Source: Bondarzewia mesenterica (Eukaryota > Basidiomycota > Agaricomycetes > Russulales > Bondarzewiaceae). From it: a stretch of 59,498 nucleotides of DNA. The position numbers were made by a program, and so were the translations under genes. Location: contig SGPL01000163.1 in assembly GCA_004802705.1 (NCBI GenBank), positions 1 through 59,498 of the forward strand, read 5' to 3'. The notes under the pieces are model-generated. The model ran no database searches. It saw only the letters and a program-made list of their open reading frames with translations, and was not told where the DNA came from. This document shows, in pieces, positions 47,361-58,733 of this stretch. Within the stretch, counting starts at the first letter, position 1. Every line of letters starts with the position of its first letter.

Positions 47361-50300
47361 TCATGAGTCAGAAAAGCATTTCGTCCATTCGGCTCCATGC
47401 ATAAAGCGACTGAGATCGAGTTTCGTCCATGGCGTACCAATCACAGCAGTATTTCCCGGCCAGAACAGTCCAAGGCGCAGGTCCGGTGGTACCCAGAAGA
47501 GAAGTTCATCTCTTGGCCCGACTACCCATCCATCCCAGTCCATCGACAAAGTGCTGGCGTCTGTCGCGTCAATTCCATCAAATAAGGGGGCAGCCTCAAA
47601 CGCATGGATTTTATGAGGAGAAAATGCCATCGGAAAGAGTAAAGGGAAGGTCTCAGCAGAAGACGATATCACTGAACCACCTATTTCATGGTCATACAGC
47701 CATTCCCTTACCGACGTGCCAGTGTGATTGCCGTGGCCGCCAGAGGCTGAAGAAGGGTGACTTCTCTGATGCGAAGGTGTGGACGAGACACGGCTTATGG
47801 ATCCATCGAAGGGGATTCTGACAATATTATCAGTCTCCACATCGCAGACACGAATCGTCTTGTCCGCAGAGCCTGAGATGCGTTTGCCGTCGGGCGAGAA
47901 CGCGACAGAGTTGACCATGGATGTATGCCCTTTGAATGGCTTGGAAGCTGCCTTGCCTGTCTCCGCGTCCCAGACACGGATCGTCTTGTCGTCAGAACCA
48001 GAGACGATGTGTTTGCCGTCGGGTGAGAACGCGACAGATTTGANCACGTCTGTGTGCCCTTTGAATGGCTCAGAAGCTGCCTCGCCCGTCTCCGCGTCCC
48101 ACACACGGATCGTCTCGTCGTAAGAACCAGAGACGATGCGTTTGCCATCAGGCGAGAACGCGACAGAGCTGACCTGCCGTGTGTGCCCCTCGAACGGCTT
48201 GGAAGCTGCCTCGCCTGTCTCCGCGTCCCATACACGGATCGTCTTGTCCTCAGAACTAGAGACAATGCGTTTGCCGTCGGGCGAGAACGCGACAGACACG
48301 ACCGTGTCCGTGTGTCCTCTGAATGGCTCGAACGCTGCCTCGCCCGTCTCTGCATCCCACACGCAGACCGTATTGTCGTGAGAACCAGAGACGAGGTGTT
48401 TGCCATCAGGCGAGAACGCGACAGAGTTGATTGAGTCTCCGTTTTCTACAACAATCAAAACACGGTACTGTGATTTCACTCTAGCTGTCGAAGTATGCAC
48501 AGCAAGAGTGTGAGGGAATCGTGAACGAAATAGTCTTGTCAGGCTGGACTCTGCATCTGCAAATGGCAAGGCTGAGATATAGATGTGGGCTGCACTGAGA
48601 ACGATTGCATCTCGATACGTCATGGCGAACTGGTTGAAGTCCTTGACCAATACCTCCAGATTACGTGAGATGCCGGATACCTAGATTCGGGGACAACTTA
48701 GAAAGATCGAAGAGGTGTAATGTGTTGAAATTACCCTGGCAACCTTCAGCAATGCACTCGTTGCATCAGCAACCTTCCCCAATATACTCATCACCTCCAG
48801 CCAATACAAATATTTGTCCCGCAGAAAGGTCTCAACATCAGCCAGGTGCTCCTGGGGAGTCGACGATGCCACCAGATGCTCTGTCCAGGATCGGCACGCA
48901 TACATCAGATGCCTCGGTAGGCCATTGGACGGTTCTTGATTCTGATTGCGCAGGTGAGAATTCTGTATGCCTGAAACATTGAAATACAACTCTGAAGTCA
49001 TTATGTTCAAACAACCAAGGGTGAGGGCGCCATGAGCATCCGGCGAGTCGACAGTCCACTGCTGATCCCCTGATCGCTTTGGATCTAGCAGGTAATCTGC
49101 AAACGAGGCATGGAAAGTCGAGACGCGCCCGTCGACATCTGATTCTGGGACCTGGACCAACGAATGAAGAGATGCTAACGCTCGGCGCACATTTTTGCAA
49201 CCCAGCAATTTTTGAAGGTCGTCGATCGATAGTGGATCGCGGACACAAACGATGGCCGCAAGACATCGCGCCGTTTCCGACGCCTCACCTTCGTCTAATC
49301 CCTTGAAGGCCTCTCCCAAGATCAGATCATAAACATTGTCGATGCGCGCGGTCGCCACTTTCGAATTAAACCCAGGTCTCGTCAATTTTTCTAAACGTTC
49401 ACGAGGATCGCCCTTCGGGTCTTTGACGTACTCGTACGCGGTAAATGCGAAGATGAACAGTCTCTCTGAGCGTTCCACAAGAATTTTGACTTGCTTGAGG
49501 ATCTGTGGGTCACCAGGACCGTGAAAGGAGGCCGTAAGCTGCGGTATATCCCCCAATCGTTTCTCCAGGTACAGCTTGATGTCGGCCTTGACGATGTCAG
49601 CCTCGACATCATGAAGCCGCAGGACTGAATGAAGGTGAGAAGTCGGACGATCGAACGCATTCCGGATACGAGGTTCGGGTCGACTGGTCACGAAAAACTT
49701 CATCTGCAATCCTTCCGCTTGCCGAATAATGATGTCGAGCACTTTCTTCGTGGCATCCGGATCCTCGCATTCATCAAGGGCATCGATGACAGCCACCCAA
49801 ATTGCTGTGCTCCCGCTAGAGGTACACTTGGCGCCGGGTCCAGTAATTAAGGTTGTGAACTGCCTGTCTAGAGAAAGTTCGGCTGCATTTGGATTGCTTT
49901 CAATAGCGTCGACCAGTGCGCCCTGGAAAGCAGAAGAATTGCGAGCCATGATACATGCCAGAGTAGGAAAGATGCGTCGGGCATTCCTGCGCTCCGCGGA
50001 CCCTTGTCGCGAGCAAAAGAAGCTAGCCCCAAGTAGACCTTTCTGATCGAGCAGACGAGCAAAGCTCTCCGCGATCGTCGTCTTGCCCGTACCAGCCATC
50101 CCGTTCAGCCAGAAGACGTGTGGACTGGCGTCGTCCGTAGCCCATACCAGTAAATCTGCGAGGAGCGCTATTCGTGTTCCTTCCATGCATCCTTCGCGAT
50201 CCTCAAGATTGAACTCGGCACCAGCGACGTGACCGAGTTTGTCCAGCGTCGCTGAGATCGCGTGAGTGACTAAATGCATCTGCAGATTATTCGATCCCCT

Positions 50301-51214
50301 CACTCACCATTCCGGACAGCCTTCGTGATGGCTGTGTTGGTATTCAACGTGAGGTCCATCTACAGTTCGTGAGCGTCCATGGGTGCTGATGGAATTGACG
50401 AGTGACATACCGTGAATATGTCGACCGCACAAGAGATATAACGCAATCCTTGCACGATATCCTGCGCATCGCCACTCGCCTCCAGCGTCCTGACGAGGAG
50501 AGAACGGCGTATCTTCTCTTCCATTTCAACTTTCTTTCCATCGAAGGCTCTGTTCCCTTTGTCATCGATCCTCTTTCTATGGACATCACAGGGACACATT
50601 CGTTTACCTTGTCAACCCATCCAAACGGTGACGGAGATCGGGCGGCAACTCAGCCTGATAAGGCCGCAAAATCTCGGTGAGCACGTCCAGCCTCTTTATC
50701 AGATCAGAGAAGTCGGTTTGAACACCCTGAATGTTCTGTGGTAAAATGGTCAACCCTGCTCACTCAGTATTTCATCAGAGATCATACATACCTCGACAAG
50801 TTGAACGATACCCATTATACCTGCAGCAGCAGATTTCAGCGGCGGGAATGCGTCCGACGCCCTTTCCAGCAATGTCAAAGCCTCTTTTAACCCTGCCCAT
50901 CCCACTGTACCCAATCTTCTCTTCTTTTCCTCTCTGGCGGGCGAAGAGGAAGGAAGGAGTGTTTCATAAAGACCCGGCGCGCGCGTCGTTGAGTCGCTGT
51001 AGGATTGAGTCTGATCGGATGACTGATTTGAGACGACGTGGACAGAGGCAGGCTCAGGGTCGTTCGCGGTGGGGGTCGATTGGGCCTCTGCTGTCAGAGA
51101 TGAAGTTGGTGGAAGCCCTGTGGAAGGCGAACGGCTAGAGGATCGACGAGACAGATTCTTGACAGGAAGTAATAATTTATCAAGGAAGCGAGGTTTCGGA
51201 TTACGGGCAGACAT
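47361..51214 (-). CDS. STAND/NLR-type receptor: helical N-domain, NACHT, WD40 repeats
   Basis: Fungal nucleotide-binding receptor of the kind involved in non-self recognition, about 1,200 aa. The ATG at 51214 starts a low-complexity leader, then an amphipathic helical domain ([39 protein letters not shown]) spread over short exons with introns near 50790, 50625, 50395 and 50305. The NACHT domain follows with P-loop [13 protein letters not shown] (about residue 315), Walker [13 protein letters not shown] and the sensor segment [12 protein letters not shown] winged-helix-like part and a linker lead, across a 55-nt intron at about 48678, to five WD40 units (48440 to about 47805). The C-terminus ([18 protein letters not shown], then [14 protein letters not shown]) is a conserved ending of agaricomycete NLRs. 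No obvious break. One N lies in repeat 4. Confidence 0.92.
47805..48440 (-). repeat. Five near-identical 129-bp WD40 units inside the NLR gene
   Basis: Each unit is 43 codons with the core [10 protein letters not shown], variable SGS/SSS positions, and [12 protein letters not shown], ending GHT. Units 1-4 differ at only a few codons, mostly after GHT (DTVV, RQVS, DVxK, SMVN) and around the SGSxD loop. Unit 5 lacks one codon (KRISGS instead of KRIVSGS), has CDVETD for WDAETG and marks the degenerate end. Confidence 0.9.
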
Positions 51215-53111
51215 GGAAACTCAGTCAGACGAGTGAGTTCAAGTGGGACGACAGTAGTCAGTGGGGAATACAAGTAGACACAGGGCTAGCGTGTGATGAG
51301 CATCAGGCTACATCAGGCGCTCGCTGCCTGTGAACTTTCTTCCTGTATCAAAAGTGAGCGCTTCGAGCATGCTGAGCAGCATCAAAATTGGCTTGGAACA
51401 CATTTGCCGTGGTGGGGTACTTCGTGCAAGCCAGGACTGGCACGACCGTGACTTACCTGTGGTGTCGCCGTGTCGGGGCCATCCTCATACACAGAACGAT
51501 TGTCTTCTGTGTGAGGTCCGCAAAGGAGACTAGGGGCCATCCAAGTCTACGTGACCTCCTCGCTCCTCCTCGAGCTCGACAACCTGCTTAATAAGCATTC
51601 AAGTACCGTCAGCAGGTTCCTTTTGTCCTGTCCTGTTACTGATTTCTTTACCATTACATCGGCATTTCACTCGATTCAGAACACAATTCGGGCATTGTTA
51701 CCTTCAAAATTGCACGTCGTACTTACCGGAACATCGCCCATCATTGCCAGCATCTCCGGTCTCGCGAGGACGTACGATTCGAGCCAGTTCGCACAAGTCC
51801 TGGAACATCGGATGGAAGGATCGAATTGCGAACCCAGACTTTTTTCAACAGACTTGCGGACTTGCGGACTTGAATTCCAATCCAAGCTCCTCCACGCTCT
51901 ACTGTACAGTTTGCGGCCGAAGTCATGGTAGATCTCGCTCGGAGCGCAAATCTGCGCAAATCTTTGCGTGGTAGTTCTAGCGCTGCCGATTGTCAGGTAA
52001 GTTACGCACGTTCCAAAACCCAGTCACATTCTTAAATTGCCCATCGCATGGACGCCTGCGTTCGAGAATGAACGTATATTGTCTCCAGCTTAATTGCAAG
52101 TGCTAGAGATCTCGACATCCCAGCATGCTCAGAACCTTCGCCAGTACTGCACTCGACTTGCAGTGACCATGGTCACCTCCTGGACATCGATCATGGCCCG
52201 GGCGAGCTTTTTAACAATACTCATGCATTTTCGAGTGAAGTCCTGCGGCAGGCCGCCAATGCACCACCCTCGACTCCCGCTGTTCCTGCAAAATGAGTTT
52301 CGCGGCCATCATGTGCGGTTCTGCAGGTCTTGGCTGATAGTTTGACCAGGAGGTCCGAGGCCTCTCATTGTCGCGCATGAACCCGATATACTAGGCCGAG
52401 CGTCGAGTGGACGACCAAGGTTGTTCGAAATTTTTGAAAAAAAAGTATGGTCTCTCTTCAAATCTAGGTCGTCACGAGGAGGTCGCTCCAACCACTACAT
52501 ACGAGGTCTTCGATGGAGATGGAGAGTGGAGAAGACAACGATGGACAAGAAAAGAACTAGGGAGACGGATTATCAAGCAGCGTCCACACCACAATCGGAG
52601 GTGCCAGTTGAAAACGTCTTAACGGTGAGAGGACCAGAGGTAGGGAGGAGGACCAAGCGCATAAGTATGTACCTATTCCGACTGACCGTCACATGGGTCA
52701 AACCTTCGGATCGCTTTGAGATTGCTCATCCTCTTGTGCTTTGCTCGTCGCTCTAACTCTCAGTTTTCGTCACTGGCTTTTTGCCATGGAGATACACTCG
52801 ATCTAAATCTTCACACCACGAGACTACCTTATTCATTGAAACGCGATTCATTCGTGATAACCTTCAACATTCAAGTTTCAACTCTCGAACGCTCGCCTAT
52901 CTGAACACTGGTAAGTTCAAGCTTTAGCTATACTAGCTAGGGTGCGCTGGATGGAGAGAAGGAGGGAGGGCCCCGAGAACAAAGGAATTGAAGGATGAAA
53001 ATCGATGGGCCGAACGGAAACCGGCAAAAGGAAAACAAGAGAAAAGAAAAAAGGAAACAGAAGCGACGTGCGTCCTTCACTGTCCTTCACCTATAAATGT
53101 CCGCATTCACC
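51215..53111. other. NLR upstream region and 3' flank of zinc-finger gene B
   Basis: The first part is the NLR promoter. From 51560 to 52480 there are only broken frames on both strands. On the minus strand around 52210-52120 a helix-like stretch (MSIVKKLARAMIDVQE) hints at an old coding relic. Sequence shared with the flank of zinc-finger gene A occurs at 52505-52570 and 52985-53050, separated by about 415 bases absent from locus A. Confidence 0.4.
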
Positions 53112-54496
53112 TTATCCTTCAACCACACCATCGCCCTGCTCCTCATTCGCATCCCACCTGCCGCAGCAAGAAGTGTCTTGATGTCTCTTCAGAGAGGACT
53201 TGCGCGAAAATATGGCGGGGCAGCGATCGCAGGCGTAGGCACCGACAACGTCCGAAGGTCGGTGGATTTTAGTTTGCAGGACATGGCGACGCAGGTCCAG
53301 TTCTCGATTGAATCCCGTGTTCTTGCACGGCAGGGGGCAATACCACTTTCCATTGACCTCCTCGGCGTTCAACAGGACCGCCTCCATCTCCATCTCCCAC
53401 TCCTCCCTCCTCCTGGCCTTCATCTCCTTTAGCGTCAGAGAGTTGCTCGGCCCTGCCGCGTGCGACGATGCAACATCAGGGATGCTACCGGGCAAGGGGG
53501 GCTTTTCCTCCATTGCCGCGTTCTTGAATTTGTACTCGTCCGGACACCGTAGGGTCTTAACTTTTCTCTGCGATTCTACCTCAGATGTGAGGCTGTTGGC
53601 ATTGCGGATCTTCCGCTTGCGCTTGTTAGGCTCAGTCTGCTGATCATCCTCTACTTCGTCCTTTGGCCTTTTTCGCTTCACGCTTAACACCGACTGCGGC
53701 TGATTAGGACCTTCGGCGTGAGTGCTGGAAGTCTCAGGCAGTGTAGTCGTAATGTTTGGATAAAAAGGGATGGACACGGTGGGAAGCAAGGATTGGGAAG
53801 CGTGTGGATGGAGGACCTGTAAGGTTGTTGCATCGGAAGGACCGGGCGTTAGATGGGAGAATGAGGTGCTAGACGAAAGCAGAGACAGATTGAGGTCGGC
53901 GGATTGCCCAGCGGTCGTTTGGTGAAATTCATATTCGGGGAGTCGGAGGGAGATGCTGAGGTCGGCGGGTTCCCCAGCGGTCGTTTGATTAAGCCCATAC
54001 TCGGGGAGCCAGAGGGGGATGTTGGACTGGATGTTCGAAGGTGTCCCAGCGTCATCGTATCTCAACGGTGAGCACCCTCCCAAATTGAGGCCATCGTAGC
54101 CGCCATCCTCTTCGTACGGTGCCGAACGCACTACGTTTACTATCTCGGGCGGCAACCACAGCTCAGGAGACCGAGGTTCGATGTTGAATGACACAGTGGG
54201 CTCGGGCTCAAACTGAAGACACGGCAAGGTGAGTATCACTGCTGCTGTCCGTCAGAGCAATGGAGACATACATTACTCTCGTGCGTTCCGAGGCCGATGT
54301 GTCTGCCCCGCTCGAATGTGTGCTCGCTTGGCGGCGGCAAGGTGCACTGCCGAAGTCCCGTATCCAATGTCGTCGAAGGGTCTGGGCTTAGAGTCCGTGA
54401 CAGGGTGGTGGCAGGGGCGGCAGCGTTGCCAAGGGACCATTGAGATTTGGTCTCGGATAGCGTAGCAAAAAGGTCAGGAGGGAAGTAGAATTTCAT
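53112..54496 (-). CDS. C2H2/C2HC zinc-finger protein B
   Basis: Two exons (54496-54272 and 54212-53112) joined over a 59-nt intron give a 441-aa protein. The N-terminal two thirds are Ser/Thr/Pro/Leu-rich with an internal duplication (LPEYGLNQTTAGEPADLS and LPEYEFHQTTAGQSADLN), then a basic nuclear-localisation-like stretch (KRKRPKDEVEDD, PNKRKRKIRN). The C-terminus holds two fingers: CPLPCKNTGFNRELDLRRH...H (C2H2) and CDRCPAIFSRKSSLKRHQDTSC (ends in Cys, C2HC). Between them lies KIHRPSDVVGAYA. A nuclear DNA-binding role is likely, targets unknown. The frame is clean, unlike gene A. The pair with similar finger architecture and shared 3' flanks points to a local duplication around the NLR gene. 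Confidence 0.8.
53891..54022 (-). repeat. 66-bp tandem duplication within zinc-finger gene B
   Basis: Two adjacent 66-bp units (starting at 53891 and 53957 on the plus strand) share TGAGGTCGGCGG, CCCAGCGGTCGTTTG and CGGGGAG. The period is a multiple of three, so it adds 22 codons without changing frame. Confidence 0.85.
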
Positions 54497-55592
54497 CTAT
54501 TCTCTGAAGGGAGCTGATCGCAAGGCAATGGGTACGGGCAAGGATAATAAGTGTAATGTGATCAGAGAGGCTCGAATGAGTTGGAGGGAACCTCGGGTGC
54601 GACTGCGCCACCATTAAATACCCCGGACACGGAGGACCCATTATTCGATGCGTTGTGCTGTCCGCTTTGTCTTTTTGAAGTCCGAAGGGAGATCTCGTTT
54701 GCTTTGACCTTTGGAGCCGGACGATTGTTTCCACAGTGCTAGATTGAGGAACGGCATCAAGCCACGCAAGCTGTTTGTGCTCGGGGACAACACGCCTCTG
54801 TCTACATGCTAAGCTCTTGAACGCCTCGTGTTCGTGGCCCTTCAGAAAACGCTCAATACGGGCACCTGCAGAAGATATCGAGTTCTGAAGAAATTCTTCC
54901 CTTTCCTAGTTCTATGTAAGCTTCACTTGAAAGCTGTTGCTTGTCGATATCTGATTGTCGGTCAAATGCCACACTAGAAAAGCATATTTCACAACGATCT
55001 AAGTCCACCACGATACTTGAATTACTTCTCCGTCCTCGCTGTACTGCATCTTCTAATCACCGTGCTATTGCCTTGATGTCCTCAAGATCCTCAAAAGATG
55101 GATCAGCAAACAGTGATAAATTCGAAAGCATAAGGCGTAGACACAGCATAAAACAGAAGATAAAAAGTCTCATAACTACGAGCATAGTACACGGAAAGAG
55201 CGAATTCGATAGGACGAGTACGAGGGAGACAGTGACTGAGAAGCCTTCGACTCAGAGGGCAACCCTGCCTTGCAAGTCCGAGAGCTGAAAGTCGGAACAT
55301 GGGAGATGCTGTAGGATAGAACTTTGTTCAGCGAAGCCCTGTCCACACCTACAGGCATACTCAGAGGATGGCGCATATGCTTTCGTCATCCGCCAAGGGA
55401 GTTGGGGACTTGTGTGCGTGGCAGAGATTTTGTCATAAGAATCAAATCTGCTTGCGTGGTGTAAGTCGGAGCCGTCTTCAGGCCTGAACCGCTGGTATCG
55501 GTGTTCAGTCGTGCAACTACTCCATGATTGAGGTAAGTGCGGGGCCGTCCAATCTGTCTCGTTTCTTAAGTTCAGCTCACCTACTTCCTACT
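54497..55592. other. Intergenic region
   Basis: Promoter side of zinc-finger gene B, then no recognisable gene. Plus frame 54941-55288 is basic and Ser-rich without known domain. Confidence 0.4.
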
Positions 55593-56015
55593 TCAAATAT
55601 GTCTACACTCACCGTCATCCTCATCGATCTCTCCGTCTTCCACTTCGATCTCGCCATCTTCCAGATCATCATGATCTACCTTCAGTACTTTACTACCAAC
55701 AGCACTTTGTTGCTGGTGTCTGTCGGTCCGGGTAGTAGTGTCCTCACTGGAAATGAGACTGAACCAAGATCGAGCATGATTCTGGATACCTGTATCATTC
55801 TCTTGGTAGGGATACCAGGCAAGAGAGTCACTATGGCGCTTATAGCTGACGGAATCGACGTAGGCGGAGTGCCAGTGTCGAGTCGTCGCAACCGGTGGGG
55901 ACGACGCCTGCGAGGTCCCAACATACTCAGTATAATGATCCACTCGGTCCCAGTCTACTCCATAATGATCCTGAAAAAGCGTGAGACTTTTATCGACATA
56001 ACCAAGACCATACAA
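55593..56015 (-). CDS. Hypothetical protein with acidic DGEI repeat tail
   Basis: A 140-aa open frame that starts MYGLGYVDKSLTLFQDHYG, is rich in His, Tyr, Ser and Asp, and ends with a short acidic repeat (LEDGEIEVEDGEIDEDDGE). The repeat may explain why the frame is open. No domain recognised. A GT-rich plus strand opposite (55524-56027) is also open, so coding status is uncertain and a spliced continuation after ECRHI is possible. Confidence 0.35.
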   Translation of the reverse strand: MYGLGYVDKSLTLFQDHYGVDWDRVDHYTEYVGTSQASSPPVATTRHWHSAYVDSVSYKRHSDSLAWYPYQENDTGIQNHARSWFSLISSEDTTTRTDRHQQQSAVGSKVLKVDHDDLEDGEIEVEDGEIDEDDGECRHI

Positions 56016-57092
56016 AAGCTCACATAGTTTTCATAGTACACTGATGCGTTGTAAGTGGAGGAATACATCGATGACTTGGATAGGATGAGTTACATGGATG
56101 AGTTACGGGAAAGGATACAATGGAAAATGGACCCTTGCCCGGCGTATTTATGCATTCGAGAGATCTTGACCTGTGCCTACTGAGTACGTGTCTACATACC
56201 TTTGTCCAGTAAAATTGTCGTGAGCCACAGAATTCTGATGGGGGGGAGAGTGCCACATACTGAGGACTGAGCAAATTGCGAAGGAGGCCGCCAGATTGCC
56301 TTCCAAACATGGCTGAAGTGCCACACCGAAAAAGTGGCAGTCACTCAAGCATCCATACGGCCAAGCATTTGAATCCAAAGCGGTACACAAACGAGTGGAC
56401 CACTGGCCACCCGAATTCCTGTTTGTCCCCGACACCTGTGCCGCAGTCGCTGCCACGGGATATATGCGGCAGGCAGAATCGGAATAACAAGGTCAATATG
56501 ACCTTGTGACAGAGTATCCCCCCTGGACTCGGGTATGCATTTTTTGTGCTCATTAACCATCGGCGTGTCGCAGTCATCGANGGGTACTTGGTGGATACGT
56601 ACCGCCCAAAAATAGGCCGACGGATGCCATGTTATACAAGATCACGATAGTGGAGAGCATGCTGTGGCGGCAGCGGGAGGGCTGAANAGTTCNGTGGGAC
56701 ATAGAGATGGTGGCATCGAGATGGGAGTCTTTAGGTGTAGAGGCCTGAAGTACCGAAGTACAGTAGTCGACCTCCGANGACTCGACAAGAACCAACAAGC
56801 CGATTGAACACGTACCTTAGCTTTTGTTGCTCACCATCGTTCGAACCTCGCCGGCTAACCATCCTCATATCAATCGGTACTGCATCTCTGCAATTATTTA
56901 CTGCTTGCTCTACGGGGAACNTGTACTGTCATGCGTCGAGAAGCNTTTCAGGCCAAGGGAAAGGAGAGTGGGATGGGGCAGTGCTCAGTGAGAGTTTCTA
57001 TTGACGTTGANGTTGATCGCAGCCGAGACAAGAAAATATGGCGAACGATCGAGCTGCACACATGCACACCCATGTCGTGGTAGACTCATAAC
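56016..57092. other. Interval without assigned gene
   Basis: Short frames only. Contains a perfect 8-bp inverted repeat with 3-nt spacer, CAAGGTCA-ATA-TGACCTTG, at 56488-56506. Ambiguous bases begin again at 56581 and continue through the end of the MITE region, suggesting multicopy sequence. Confidence 0.4.
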
Positions 57093-57454
57093 NAGGCCCC
57101 GTGAAGCTCCTATGTAGGTTTCCCGGAAAAATAGCCTTTTTGAGGGCCTTGAAACCACAAAATTNGTGTATCCTTGTCGGTTTATAGCCTTTTTGAGACC
57201 GCTCGGGACCTTGCGGCCTTCATGCTCGTCATTGTCAGCACTTATGGCGAGACCTTTTTCGTACTTTTAGCACTTAACTGGAGCCGGACGAGCACTTGCG
57301 GAATAGTGATTATCGTGACTATTTGTGACAAATCGTGACATTTGTGACTACCCTTCCCGACTTTAGCCTTTTTGAGGCCCGAAACATAGCCTTTTTGAGG
57401 CCCAATTTGAGGCCTTGGGACCGGGAAACATACATAGGAGCTTCACGGGGCCTT
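57093..57454. mobile_element. MITE: nonautonomous DNA transposon with 34-bp TIRs
   Basis: About 362 bp with terminal inverted repeats at 57093-57126 and 57421-57454. Left begins (N)AGGCCCCGTGAAGCTCCT and right ends GGAGCTTCACGGGGCCTT. The arms pair over 34 bases with one mismatch and one N. It is flanked by a direct repeat CATAAC (57087-57092 and 57455-57460; TCATAAC if the last T of the arm is counted), which fits a target-site duplication. Inside are four direct copies of TAGCCTTTTTGAG near 57132, 57185, 57364 and 57387. No coding capacity. Confidence 0.85.
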
Positions 57455-58733
57455 CATAACCCGAACANACCAAAAGTTTGCCAAAAGTAATGTCTGAGTG
57501 GTCATGTGCCTATCTTGACGGAAAACATAACTGCGATCTGGCACATCTGTGACCATTCACGCCCGCATTGGTCCCCTTTGCACTTCCTGTTCCCCGCCGA
57601 GGTGTGCGCCATCTTGGNACNCTGGATTCCAGATGATTATTGTACGTTCCTTTGTGGATGAGTGCTTCACNGGAATGCTTACACAGAAATGACGGCGTAC
57701 AGTGTATCTTCGTGTACTTTCAGCGGCATCACAAATCTAGTAAAGTGTCCATGAGCTCTTCTNCGTCCATGCACATGGCGGGTGCCACATTCCGTCTTCC
57801 CTCTCGACCTTCTTTGACTTCCCACANCAAACCTTCGTCGACCTACCCGATCTGGCCTTGGTCTTGCCTGTCTTGGCGGGCTGTCGAGTGCTCGGCCAGA
57901 GTACCGTCACCTTGCAAGTCTCCAATTTACAGTGGTCATTTTGGAGGGCATGNCTGCACTAACTAGATACACGTGATCTATTTTTCGCAAGGGAAAATTT
58001 CAGAGTNTCATGTAGAGTGATAGGGCGGCGTTCAGTGCGAGTGTTTTGTAGGTGCAGGTTGGGGTCTCAGGATGTCGCGTGGGGNAGCACGTGATGGGAA
58101 CTTTTATGCACNTGCTGACGTGAAGNAAATCAACGATCCCACAATGCAGGAGTTGACGTGACACCGAGACCANGAGCTGCTTGTGCTCGGGGATCNTTCG
58201 GTAATTCCTGAAGATGAGAACAACTTATCCCTTGGGAGAACCGAGCAACCACCCTTAGAGCGAAGCTCACCACCTCGAGTTCCCCAAGGGAACCCGACCA
58301 ACCCTACCGGAGCGAGCTCATGTAGTTAGAGCACGTTCGAGCTGTTACAAATCTACAATTATATTGTACATATNTCATTGTATAATTCTAGGATTTTCTC
58401 GTGTTCAACAGAGCTTTTGATCTATCTCGTTCGACCCTCTTTGTGAAATCGTCCATGCTTGAGTACACTTTTTGTGAGCTTTCGTCAAAGAAGCTTNTAG
58501 ATATAAAAAAAAGGAATGATTGATGAAATCTTTCTCTAGTATATGAGAAAGGTGTCCGATCTCCATCGCCCTTGCTTTNCTACNACGTCCGGGGGTGTAC
58601 CTCTGAGCAATAATTCTGTGGTGCCTCCTATNCGAAATACCAACACCCCGACCCTTCCTCCCGCTCGATCACAGGCCTCACTGATGATATCCTCGACAAC
58701 CCACCCCCAGAGAAAGTTGCCACGTTTGACCGC
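57455..58733. other. Repeat-like, N-rich interval
   Basis: Scattered N bases and no recognisable gene. Frames at 57640-57966 (+) and 57737-57925 (-) overlap and show no family. The stretch 58190-58400 is AT-rich after a cluster of GAGCTC/CGAGCT motifs and could be the edge of a further repeat, but no terminal repeats were found. Confidence 0.35.

Noticed and set aside
47397..48434. Plus-strand repeat-containing frames opposite the WD40 array
   Set aside because: The repetition is a mirror of the minus-strand WD40 units. No independent coding evidence.
53097..53643. Plus-strand open frames opposite zinc-finger gene B
   Set aside because: They are shadows of the minus-strand coding exon, which has fingers and a nuclear-localisation-like stretch.
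57132..57400. Four copies of TAGCCTTTTTGAG as a possible CRISPR-like array
   Set aside because: Spacing is irregular, the copies lie within inverted terminal repeats, and the organism is a fungus. They are internal MITE motifs.
58190..58400. Possible LTR edge with GAGCTC/CGAGCT cluster and AT-rich end
   Set aside because: No second copy in the window, no TG...CA boundaries with a primer-binding site, no LTR-retrotransposon proteins.
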